A DNA stretch of 10,402 nucleotides from Ichthyophonus hoferi (GCA_002751075.1 NAOQ01000044.1:110405-120806); one strand, 5' to 3'. Numbered from the stretch's first letter, positions 1 through 7,151 are shown. A program made the numbers and translations. Notes: generated by a model not told the origin, from the letters alone.

Positions 1-393
1 TGTGCTTTACTTTACCTATAGAGACGACTTCATGTGCAGTTTATATCTCCTCACTCGTCATCATTCATATCTACCGCTAGATCTATGTTTTGAGTGGAGG
101 CATAGCCATAGTAAACTACCGATATAAAAAGAGTAAATTGGAGTATGTTTGTATGTGATTTAGTTCGTAGAATATGATAATTGTGATGAAAAAGAAAGAT
201 AAAACAAAATCTTATTGACAGTGATGGGGGTGAGGTCTTTACAATAGTTATATTAAAGAAATATATAGGATTACAGAGGGCTGCTATAGGTAATTGTATC
301 GGTTTATATCTGTTTATTAGCTAGATATTATGTTAATTAAACATATTACTATTACTTGCATTATTATTATTCATTATTATTCTATTTATACAG
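1..393 (+). other. Intron/unknown, 5' side of the RB-like gene
   Basis: AT-rich, ending in TTATTATT repeats and the acceptor of exon A. Box A and most of the spacer are not here, so the gene continues upstream. Two exon-like frames were tested: 23-110 (donor ATA/GTAAAC) and a frame from about 221 to a GTAATT donor near 292. Both end in phase 1, which puts a stop into exon A. No exon is claimed. Confidence 0.5.
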
Positions 394-466
394 CTCTTTG
401 AGCAATGCCAAAGAGTTGGTGTGCCTGGATTGCACAAGGTATCGGGAAAGACCTCTGACATTAAGG
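394..466 (+). CDS. RB-like exon A (end of spacer)
   Basis: Acceptor TTTATACAG before 394 and donor GTAGGT after 466. Read from 394 it gives LFEQCQRVGVPGLHK then VSGKTSDIK, 24 codons plus one base (phase 1). That base joins GT of the next exon to make Gly. The other two frames either stop or end in the wrong phase. It has little sequence identity to known RB proteins, as expected for the fast-evolving spacer just before box B. LFE-C may align with the LFDLIKQ segment that follows box A in RB1. A competing donor lies at 439 (AAG/GTATCG) but would leave phase 0, which does not fit exon B. Confidence 0.7.
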
Positions 467-3400
467 GTAGGTTGGTTGTATGTATAGATGTGCATGTGTA
501 TGTGTATACAGTATAGTTTAGTATAGTATAGTATAGTATAGTATAGCATATATATGTATGTGTTTATGAGTGTATATTGGCATGTGTATAGAGCCGTGTG
601 TTTTAAGATTATATATTTGAATTTATAATGATAGCATACATGCTTTAATTATATTATTTCTACCTCTTAAAGGGGATCCACTATATTTTTATACTTTTAT
701 TCATCCAATTGTATGTGGTGTTATCACGTGACATTCTACCCATAAGGTATTTTTATTGGCTTATTACTTTTATACTTCCATACTGTTTTATGTGTATTCA
801 CAGGTTAGTACATATAAATTATCACGTTATTTTTGAAGAATTACACATATATATATATAGGCGAATAATTAAAATTACTATTAAGTACTGCAAATGGTTA
901 TTTAAAAAATAACTTTTGATTTAGTGGATATCATTGGCTGCATTAAGTTATTATAAACCATATATTTAGGTGATGGGCATGTACAGACAGGCACGTAAAC
1001 CATTAGTATCAATTTAATTTCTAGGGCCTCCATATGTAGTTTGGTTGATTACCAATGAAGTTACAATGCGTTCAATATTGGAGTGGAAGGGAAATCGATA
1101 GAGTAGATAGAATAGTATATCTCAACTAAGATGGATTAGATAGTATAATATATCCCAGGTGAGGGAGAGGGAAAGAGAGATGGGTTTATTGGTCAGGGTA
1201 TATTACTATGGAGTGATACCACACCTATAAACATCTAGGAATACATTTTATCAGTGATACATATGGATATGTTTTACCAATCAAATATCCTTCCTTAGGT
1301 AAAGAGAAGCACCTATTGGTTTTCTTTCGTAAATTTTATATGATAGCCAATCAACGAATTACCCTGCTGAGTCGACTGCTTTCATTGGAGCCTATCGTGG
1401 TACAGCATGTGTGGTGGCTTTTTGAATATAGTATTACACGTAGGTCACGCCTTTCTTTGTATATATCAATATATATAAACTATTCTATATGATATTATAC
1501 ATATTAGCATACATATCATTATACATACTAGTACATATACGTACTATCATACATACCACCATACATACCATCCTACATATCATCCTACATACTATCATAC
1601 ATACCATCATATATACCACCATACATACCATCCTACATACTATCATACATACCGTCCTACATACCATCATACATACAATCATGCATACCATCATGCATAC
1701 CATCCTACATACCATCCTACATACATACCATCCGACGCACCATTCTACATATCATTCTACATACTACCATACATAGATTAACCTGCATACCCTCTACACC
1801 TACCCCTACTAACCATCCTTCCCCCTCCCCTTTATCTATTCAGAGCATATCAGTCTAATGCAAAACCGACACGTGGACCAGATTGTTCTTTGTGCACTAT
1901 ATGGTACTGTGTGTCTTGGTAATAGACCTCTGAAATTCCTTTCGGATATTATCCCAGCATATAGACAGATCAATGGGGGGCCACTGGCCCCACAGGTATG
2001 TGGCTGTGGTTATGTTATGTGACATTAGTTGGTACATGGAATAAGAATATAATAATAGGCATGTGTTTGCTTCTTAATTCTATACTATACTATACTATAC
2101 CATACCATACCATACCATACCATACCATACCATACCATACCATACTATACCATACCATATCATACTATACTATACTGTACTATATTATACTATGCAACCT
2201 ATATATATACATTGATTCTACCAGAATATTATACATAATTGAGTTGTATAAACCCCAAAAATATCTACAACTAATTTGAAAATTATGAAAATCACATCTA
2301 TATTTTTACTATTTTCTTTACATGGCGATCTCTCCAAACCATTTCTATTCAAGTTGAGCATATAAAGACTGGCATGTTAGTATAGATATTAATTTGTATG
2401 TTTATATTTAGGTAACTATTGTTTGTAGCTGTGTTGTACTAACTACAAAATTGAAGTAAACATTTTTTTAGGTTTTGAATTTGGGATACTGACATGAATA
2501 TATATGATTATATGATGTAATGATGTAAGTACGACACACCATTGATTTTAACAATATATCCAAATGATTTTATTGGCTCATTGCGGGCAAGAAGACTATC
2601 AATTCTATTCCCCGAGAAACATTGGTTCAACCCACCTTGGGAATTTCTTTTAATTCTTGTTGATATTTTTAGATTATGTTTTGTTTGGATTGTTTAAAAT
2701 TATATTGAGAATAATGTGATTATAGTCGTTTTTTTTTCCTGTTTCTTTCTGTATTCCTACATATACCCCTAATTTAAATATAAAAACCCTCCGAGTATTG
2801 GTTACTTCGTGTTACTCTTATTCGGTTCTATTGACTCTCCTCCTTACCTTTATCCGCCTATAATTTCCCTCCTCTTTTTCTCCATCTTCTCTCCCTTCCA
2901 ATCAGATCTATCGAGAGGTTACCCTAGAGGGGACAGAGAAAGGATCCCTTATACAGTTCTATAATAATATATATATTCCATTGGTCAAGTCGTTTATTCT
3001 CAAAAATCAATTGGTAATTATTTTTATTCCTTCTATTTTATTCACTCTCCATTCCTCATTTGTATCCGTACACTTCATGTTTGTGCATATCTATCCCTTT
3101 ATCATCATTGGTAGTTAATTATCCTTCTATCCCTCCTTCCTTACTGCGTTATTTGGTTATGGTTTTTTTTTTCCTTTATTGTTGGATGGTGTGTGCCCAA
3201 TTGTATGAAAGGCTACTGATTACATTCTCCGTTATCACTGGTAGAAACTGTCTATAGGTATCATAATTACTATCTTTAGATTCTCACTCAATCAAAGCCT
3301 GTGTAACATAGCCCAGGTCACACTGTGAACTACTGGTGAACATTAAACTGGCATTAGCCAATGACATGTGTACAATTAAACTCCAGAATTAAAAATGATT

Positions 3401-5357
3401 GACTTTGGATATATATATATATATACATATACCTATGACAGCACAGTAAACATCCTTGGAACAACCAGACCATTGGTGGCCAGTCATACTTCCGAATAGG
3501 TAGGGGGGTGGGATCAATTGGCGATTTGTCAACTACAACCAATCATTGTATTATTCCGGTAAGTTACGTTACATCTACCTGAACACCTAATAGTATTGGA
3601 TACATTGATGAATTCTTATTGGACATGGTTTTACTACAGTCAATATGATTTGGTGTATAAATAAATATATACTATTATTGTGATTTGTAATGTTAATTAA
3701 TTAATGAGTAATACATCGTTGGCTAGTGAGAACGGATAATTTCGGTTAGCAGATATATATATGAAAGGGTACAGGAAAGGGATATCTGTTTATATGTTGA
3801 TAGGCTTGTATGTACTTGAAGGTGTACATATGTAAGCTCATATGTTTGTATATTTCTGTATGTGTTAAATGATTAAATGTTTCTTTTATTGATTTTTTGT
3901 CTGTACCTATATATCTCTCTTGGTATTTATGTACCTATAGATAGTATGTTAATGTTTAATGTGTAAATGTTTTGATTATTTTTTTTTCTTACTGTAATAT
4001 TAGTTTTAAAATATGTTAACTAGAAAGACTTCACATCGTTTTGAACATCTCTGCTATAATAGGATGAGTTGAATGAACATTATACATTATCCTGTGTATT
4101 GGTATATTAAATTTAAATTACTTGTTTTCTATTTCTAGTCATTTCTGTTTTGTTTATTTGGTTATTATTGTCATTATTATTCATCACGTTTTTCAATTAC
4201 ATTTACACCAAGGTTATGTTTATTGTTTATTACAGGGAACCAGTTCATCTATTGGTGAGGAATCATCACAGTCCACAGCCAGTCAACTGCAACCTCAACT
4301 TGGCCCAATTGCACATGCACATGCCCGCTCTATATGTTTTAGAGGCATAGGTGACTCAAGAGAGAGAGAAGGGACGGAAAAGGTTTGTTAACGGTATGGC
4401 CTCACTGGCTAAGCTGTATATGTATAGGTATAGGTCACACCACCCTAGCCATTGGTCTTTGTAGATGTAAATGTGGGTTGGGGATTGGTGTTTATTATTT
4501 TCTTACTGTTGGGTTACCTTATTGTCCCTTCCGGATAAAAATATATAGCATTTATCGTACCTATCTCTATCATTTTATATATTTATATTTGTAATGTTTT
4601 CATTACACACATACCTTGTTTCTTATCTTTGACCTTCCCAATCAAACATATTCATTACCCTTTCATCATAGGTAGTTTTTTTGAATTTCTCTTGAAGTCT
4701 GAGCAGCCACTTGACACGAAAATATAAATTTTACTCAGTGATTCTATTGGATTGCTTGTTACTTTGCCTGATTGATCTATTTCCAAGGCTTGTGACGCGC
4801 ATCTAAAAGTTACCATATATTAAGAAATTCATTTTGTATTTAAATTTAGTTATATATAGCTATATTTATAGTTAGTTATATGTATATTTATCTAATAATC
4901 CGACAATTGTCTAATTAATGTAGTACACACTATTTCACGTATCGTTTATAGTTAGCTAATAACTATTGCTATACAATTACTATACATGTTACGTGGTAGC
5001 CACGACTATTATCAGATAATACTACATATCCAATAATTATCAAGATACTCTTTTTTAAAATTAAAAAATAAGGCACATTGGATAAACCACATACCCTATA
5101 TGCACACTGTACATCCTACTTACACTAGACATCCTGCATACCCTATACCCTACATATATCTTCCTTTTTTCACCTTCAACTACTCTTTTCTATCATTTTT
5201 CTACTTACAGGCAGTGTCCGCCAATACTCTCTCTTCTCCTTCCTCTCCTAATTCTAGGCTAGTATTTGTCCCTCCCCCTCCAAATATGGTACGCCCTGGC
5301 CATCCCTATTGGCCAGTACAGCCTCCGTCAGGAGTGAGAGGCCCAAAAACTATGTAA
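394..5357 (+). CDS. RB-family pocket protein, 3' part (seven exons, 294 residues to stop)
   Basis: Spliced from seven exons, open at the 5' end because the gene starts before the window. RB-family proteins bind E2F/DP in the nucleus and repress cell-cycle genes; the pocket B box also binds LxCxE partners. Seen here (residues numbered from exon 394): FFRKFY near residue 31 matches LFYRKVY of p107; NRHVDQIVLCALYG (79-92) matches the DRHLDQ-C-x-Y block; GSLIQFYNNIYIPLVKSF (135-152) matches GDLIKFYNTIYVGRVKSF of p107 and FYN-IFIP-VK of plant RBR. Tyr91, Tyr141 and Asn142 correspond to human RB1 Tyr709, Tyr756 and Asn757. The Lys713 position is Cys95. The p107/p130 insertion inside box B is absent. 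The tail after box B is 136 residues, with SSPSSPNSRLVFVP (254-267) loosely like the SPRR-IYISPH segment. All introns are GT-AG and phases 1,1,0,0,0,0 agree. Family assignment is firm; whether it is closer to RB1 or p107/p130 is unresolved. Confidence 0.93.
467..1298 (+). other. RB-like intron A-B (832 bp)
   Basis: Donor GTAGGT, acceptor CCTTAG. It holds the GTATA pentamer array at 511-546 and a short TA tract around 848-860. The 67-codon open frame at 709-912 is AT-driven, has no splice or similarity support, and is not treated as coding. A frame after TTTCTAG at 1021-1024 runs about 25 codons to TAG and does not fit the intron phase. Confidence 0.8.
511..546 (+). repeat. (GTATA)n microsatellite
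   Basis: Seven GTATA pentamers with one substituted unit (GTTTA at 516-520); 521-546 is perfect. It lies in the intron before exon B. It is the reverse complement of the TATAC array at 2080-2100 in the intron after exon C, with 21 nt of perfect complementarity. Confidence 0.95.
1299..1439 (+). CDS. RB-like exon B (start of pocket B)
   Basis: Acceptor CTTCCTTAG before 1299, donor GTAGGT after 1439. It encodes KEKHLLVFFRKFYMIANQRI, then TLLSRLLSLEPIVVQHVW and WLFEYSIT. This follows the box B helices of p107 almost position by position (LFYRKVYHLASVRL ... IWTCFEFTL). The exon ends with one base, C, which joins AG of exon C to make Gln. The spacing between FEYSIT and SLMQNRH then equals that in p107 exactly. 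This fit fixes both splice sites. Confidence 0.93.
1440..1843 (+). other. RB-like intron B-C (404 bp)
   Basis: Donor GTAGGT, acceptor CTATTCAG after a C-rich pyrimidine tract. Most of the intron is the 12-bp minisatellite at about 1492-1780. Apart from this the intron holds nothing recognisable. Confidence 0.88.
1492..1780 (+). repeat. 12-bp minisatellite, unit CATACATACCAT and variants
   Basis: Roughly twenty degenerate 12-bp units; common variants are CCTACATACCAT and CATACATACTAT, and the edges are more diverged. The period is a multiple of three and stop-poor, so both strands carry repetitive open frames: His/Thr/Ile-rich on +, Met/Val/Cys-rich on -. These are repeat artefacts, not genes. 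The array sits wholly inside one intron. Confidence 0.92.
1844..1995 (+). CDS. RB-like exon C (pocket B, DRHLDQ-type core)
   Basis: Acceptor CTATTCAG before 1844, strong donor CAG/GTATGT after 1995. After the split Gln it reads HISLMQNRHVDQIVLCALYG, then TVCLGNRPLKFLSDI and IPAYRQINGGPLAPQ. NRH-DQI-LC--YG is the most conserved stretch of the family, shared with animal RB1/p107/p130 and plant RBR. The Tyr of LYG (residue 91) corresponds to RB1 Tyr709 of the LxCxE groove. Four residues later the family lysine (RB1 Lys713) is Cys here. AYRQ matches the SYRNQP segment of p107. Ends in phase 0. Confidence 0.96.
1996..2905 (+). other. RB-like intron C-D (910 bp)
   Basis: Donor GTATGT, acceptor CCAATCAG. 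It contains the TATAC/CATAC array (2080-2192) and a pyrimidine-rich 3' end. A frame of about 57 codons around 2520-2700 is open and slightly GC-richer at 2580-2640. It has no matching splice phase, and exon C joins exon D directly by similarity, so it is not called coding. Confidence 0.85.
2080..2192 (+). repeat. (TATAC)n/(CATAC)n pentamer array
   Basis: Four perfect TATAC units (2081-2100), eight CATAC units (2101-2140), then mixed TATAC, CATAC and CATAT units decaying to about 2192. The open frame 1998-2279 across it is a repeat by-product. The 2080-2100 part can pair perfectly with 521-541. Confidence 0.95.
2906..3013 (+). CDS. RB-like exon D (pocket B, FYN block)
   Basis: Acceptor TTCCAATCAG before 2906, donor GTAATT after 3013. 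Thirty-six codons in phase 0 at both ends: IYREVTLEGTEKGSLIQFYN, then NIYIPLVKSFILKNQL. IYREVTL aligns with HVYRSVLL of p107 and LIQFYNNIYI--VKSF with LIKFYNTIYVGRVKSF. FYN carries the LxCxE-groove Tyr and Asn (RB1 756 and 757). Only EGTEKG separates the two blocks. Vertebrate p107 and p130 have a long insertion there, so this box B is compact like RB1. Confidence 0.96.
3014..3441 (+). other. RB-like intron D-E (428 bp)
   Basis: Donor GTAATT, acceptor ATGACAG. It ends in a TA dinucleotide tract at 3409-3425, which replaces the usual pyrimidine tract. The open frame at 3060-3257 on + has no splice or similarity support. If exon E is not used, this intron extends to 4235. Confidence 0.6.
3442..3558 (+). 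CDS. RB-like exon E (probable symmetric phase-0 exon in the C-terminal tail)
   Basis: A consensus donor CCG/GTAAGT follows 3558, and an acceptor CTATGACAG precedes 3442 after a TA tract. Thirty-nine codons are open in exactly the frame required by exons D and F: HSKHPWNNQTIGGQSYFRIG, then RGVGSIGDLSTTTNHCIIP. No similarity to known RB C-terminal domains is visible, so support comes from the splice signals and phase only. The acceptor has a weak pyrimidine tract. The exon is a multiple of three and phase 0-0, so it could be skipped without changing the frame. Confidence 0.6.
3559..4235 (+). other. RB-like intron E-F (677 bp)
   Basis: Donor GTAAGT, acceptor TTTATTACAG. AT-rich with T tracts near 3980. 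An alternative acceptor TTTCTAG at 4132-4138 would extend exon F with a very hydrophobic segment, but the phase does not match exon E or D, so it is rejected. Nothing else is recognisable. Confidence 0.7.
4236..4382 (+). CDS. RB-like exon F (Ser/Gln-rich C-terminal tail)
   Basis: Acceptor GTTTATTACAG before 4236, donor AAG/GTTTGT after 4382, phase 0 at both ends, 49 codons. It reads GTSSSIGEESSQSTASQLQP, then QLGPIAHAHARSICFRGI and GDSREREGTEK. The low-complexity Ser/Gln composition suggests a disordered linker, as in the region between box B and the C-terminal domain of RB proteins. An internal GTGAGG at 4254-4259 could act as an alternative donor but would leave phase 0 with a much shorter exon. 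I favour the longer form because the frame stays open. Confidence 0.75.
4383..5210 (+). other. RB-like intron F-G (828 bp)
   Basis: Donor GTTTGT, acceptor TACTTACAG. The open frame 4385-4594 overlaps the donor and has no support. A short frame after ATCATAG near 4670 stops after about 18 codons. Around 4845-4885 there are imperfect TTATATA repeats. No further exon is seen. Confidence 0.75.
5211..5357 (+). CDS. RB-like terminal exon G with stop
   Basis: The best acceptor of the gene (long pyrimidine tract, CTACTTACAG) precedes 5211. Forty-eight codons and TAA: AVSANTLSSPSSPNSRLVFV, then PPPPNMVRPGHPYW and PVQPPSGVRGPKTM. The two Ser-Pro pairs at residues 255-259 are minimal CDK-type sites, and RLVFVPPP sits where p107 has the IYISPHK segment. 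The exon is proline-rich and ends soon afterwards. The longer RB1/p107 C-terminal domain is missing or greatly reduced. Codon-level GC is clearly higher than in the flanking DNA. Confidence 0.85.
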   Translation, partial: AVSANTLSSPSSPNSRLVFVPPPPNMVRPGHPYWPVQPPSGVRGPKTM

Positions 5358-5383
5358 CATAAAAACATACACCGGTTATGGTG

Positions 5384-5389
5384 ATTAAA
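5384..5389 (+). terminator. Possible poly(A) signal ATTAAA for the RB-like gene
   Basis: ATTAAA begins 27 bp after the TAA stop. It is the commonest variant of AATAAA. No AATAAA is seen in the next few hundred bases. If used, the 3' UTR would be only about 50 nt. Confidence 0.35.
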
Positions 5390-5423
5390 ATTAACCTTAT
5401 GTAGATAGAGATTGATATCGGGT

Positions 5424-5437
5424 ATTGCTATGGCAAC
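5424..5437. promoter_or_regulatory. X-box-like site (RFX family consensus)
   Basis: ATTGCTATGGCAAC fits RYYNYYATRRNRAC at every position and is a near-palindrome. In animals RFX factors bind this motif in promoters of ciliary and other genes. Here it lies 67 bp after the RB-like stop and about 1 kb before the first possible start of the downstream gene. That is far for a typical X-box, so function is uncertain. Confidence 0.45.
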
Positions 5438-6000
5438 AGGATATAACTGGCTAGAGACATCCGTAATATATTTGCACATTAGTACACAATATAGTGTGAC
5501 ACTGTATAGTGTGAGCCAATGTTTAAAGATTACAATCAATTGTGATGAATGAAATTTTTACACAATCTGAGTATGGGTATATGTTATTACATAGAGTGCT
5601 AATAATATTCATAGTATGTTGGTATTGGTAGCAACGGTTTCACATTATTAATTATAAAAGCAAAGCCAAATATTTATTCTCTCTTCAGTCAGTGTAGCCT
5701 GGCTTGTGTTAATATTAATTTTAGATATGGTCATGGAGTGCTTAATCTTTTGACGTGAATTTATGAGGTGTGGATATGTATTGTAAGCCATTACACTATA
5801 GACAACCCTTGACATGAAGATGTCATTGGCTTGCGAATTGTTTTAAATTTAATAATTGTGGTGTATTGTTGGATACATACATAAAATATATTTAACTTTT
5901 AGTTTGTTCTAATATGATAATAGATGATTGGATAGTTATTTCTTATTTCCTATTGGCTTCATGTATATGTATTAGCCCTAGAACGAATTTGTGGACCTAG

Positions 6001-6026
6001 CAACCAATTTTACCTATAATTGGTTG
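6001..6026. promoter_or_regulatory. Inverted pair of CCAAT boxes (9-bp stem, 8-nt spacer)
   Basis: CAACCAATT and AATTGGTTG form a perfect 9-bp inverted repeat around TTACCTAT. Each arm holds a CCAAT core, the NF-Y binding pentamer. It lies about 270 bp upstream of the possible leader donor at 6299 and 440 bp upstream of the ATG at 6467, a plausible promoter distance. It could also be a chance hairpin. Confidence 0.35.
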
Positions 6027-6466
6027 GCCTTCCCGTATAGGTATACTTCTAAAAATACATGTTTAAAATATATGTAGTCTATCCTTATATTGTTTATAAT
6101 CATAAATATGACTACTTAAAAAATGTTCCTGTAGTATTTAAAATTTATTTCTTGGCATTCAGCCTGCTGATAGATAGGCATTTATAATTTTAAGGATTTG
6201 TATTTCATCTTAGTGACTTTTTCTTCTTCACATATATACATCCTTATAATCCTAAATGGAAGAGAAATAATTTAGCCATCCACTGATGTTAATACGCAGG
6301 TAATCTATTTTAAACTGATTACCTTTAATACGTGATTATTATAATATGATGCATTAATCTATATATGTAAGATATTGCTTTTTATTATGATATATTGCTT
6401 TGTTGTGTAGCTTTTCTTAGCCAGGGAAAAAGGACTGGATCATTGTTTTCTTTACGATAACCCGTG

Positions 6467-6583
6467 ATGCAATTATTGGGAATCTATATTGTTATTGGTG
6501 GAGATGGCATTACGATGGAACAAAGATTAGATCTTATAAATCTTAAATCCCGTACAATCTTAACTCCTGCGCACAACCGGACG
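6467..6583 (+). CDS. Putative exon, 39 codons, upstream of the 7480 gene
   Basis: ATG at 6467 directly follows an in-frame TAA (6458) and is read to donor ACG/GTAAAT. Translation: MQLLGIYIVIGGDGI, then TMEQRLDLINLKSRTI and LTPAHNRT. A second ATG at 6515 (MEQRLD) has the better Kozak context (A at -3, G at +4). IVIGGDG resembles glycine loops of several kinases, but nothing around it supports that family, and I do not recognise the protein. The phase-0 end fits the next exon-like segment at 6728. The opposite strand is also open here, so coding strand and reality are both uncertain. Confidence 0.35.
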
Positions 6584-6727
6584 GTAAATATATTATTAGT
6601 ACTGGCTTCCAACTAGAACAGAAAGTCCTTTATTGTAGTTAATATACTAATATCTTATTCTACTGCCATTTTCAAACCTTAATCATTTCAGGTTTTCCTC
6701 TCTTAACACAAATAAATAAATAAACAG

Positions 6728-6802
6728 GTGCAGGATAGCTTCAGAAGCTCATGGAAAATACAGCGATGGGAGCAGAAAAGTGAGCTACCACATGTAAAAT
6801 AA
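6728..6802 (+). CDS. Putative exon following 6467-6583
   Basis: After acceptor AAATAAACAG the phase-0 frame reads VQDSFRSSWKIQRWEQKSEL then PHVK and TAA at 6800-6802. Two readings are possible. It may be the last exon of a 63-residue two-exon protein, in which case overlapping AATAAA signals (6798-6803, 6802-6807) sit on the stop. Or it is an internal exon ending at 6793 (donor CAT/GTAAAA, phase 0) that continues to 7162. The polar, tryptophan-containing sequence looks more like protein than the surrounding AT-rich DNA, but I know no homologue. Confidence 0.3.
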   Translation: MQDSFRSSWKIQRWEQKSELPHVK

Positions 6803-7052
6803 ATAAAATACCTTAAATAACCTTTGCTCATCACTTTGGTCAAGTCCCTGGTTCAAAGAGCATTGGTCTGAGCAGAGCCTATGCTCAGGACTGCTTCTAA
6901 AAACCAAGATCAACAAAGAATAATTCCAATGATAAGGATAATAAATCTCAAATTGTGATTAAGTAATCAGGCAGTTTATGATTTTTAACAAGAGCATAAA
7001 CTAAAAAAATGAAGTTAAAAGCATCCATATATATCCTTATGTTTACAGTATA

Positions 7053-7074
7053 ATATATATATATATATATATAT
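7053..7074. repeat. (TA)n tract
   Basis: About eleven AT dinucleotides. A second tract lies at 7135-7151. Both are simple repeats in a probably non-coding stretch. Confidence 0.9.
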
Positions 7075-7134
7075 GGTATGTTTTTATGCATTTCGGTATA
7101 CACATGTAGATATATTATAAATATATTTATCATC

Positions 7135-7151
7135 TATATATATATATATAT
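7135..7151. repeat. (TA)n tract
   Basis: Eight TA dinucleotides directly upstream of the putative acceptor at 7160-7161. Confidence 0.9.

Larger units (their letters stand above)
5358..6466 (+). other. Intergenic/promoter-like region
   Basis: There is no coding exon I can defend between the RB-like stop and the frame at 6467. It contains the ATTAAA signal, the X-box at 5424-5437 and the inverted CCAAT pair at 6001-6026. A good donor CAG/GTAATC follows 6299, and an acceptor CTTTTCTTAG ends at 6420. These two sites could define a 121-bp intron in a 5' leader, with the leader continuing to the ATG at 6467. This is inference from splice signals only. Confidence 0.5.

Noticed and set aside
23-110. 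Possible upstream RB exon with a D-x-F-x-x-S-L match to box A (DDFMCSL)
   Set aside because: The match is seven positions only, the following residues diverge, and the phase-1 end would place a stop in exon A.
221-292. Open frame between TTGACAG and a GTAATT donor
   Set aside because: Phase does not fit exon A and there is no similarity to RB proteins.
709-912. 67-codon + strand open frame
   Set aside because: Hydrophobic, AT-driven composition inside the intron between exons A and B; no matching splice phase or similarity.
1485-1776. Repetitive open frames on both strands (Met/Val/Cys and Thr/Ile/His)
   Set aside because: Produced by the 12-bp minisatellite; inside an intron.
1998-2279. 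93-codon + strand open frame
   Set aside because: Starts at the exon C donor and runs through the pentamer array; a by-product of the repeat.
2520-2700. Open + frame of about 57 codons with protein-like text (RLSILFPEKHWFNPPWEF)
   Set aside because: No splice signals in the needed phase, and exon C joins exon D directly by RB similarity, leaving no room for it.
3354-3542. 62-codon minus-strand open frame
   Set aside because: Shadow of the + strand exon E, which has a consensus donor and correct phase.
5306-5539. 77-codon minus-strand open frame
   Set aside because: Overlaps the terminal RB-like exon antisense; no independent support.
5540-5571. GTGATGA ... CTGA as a box C/D snoRNA
   Set aside because: The boxes are under 30 nt apart and no terminal stem is present; too short for a C/D snoRNA.
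6835-6870. GGTTCAAAG as a tRNA-type B box (tRNA gene or SINE)
   Set aside because: No matching A box at the right distance and no cloverleaf could be drawn.
6948-7133. 61-codon minus-strand open frame
   Set aside because: Spans TA tracts with Ile/Tyr runs; low-complexity artefact.
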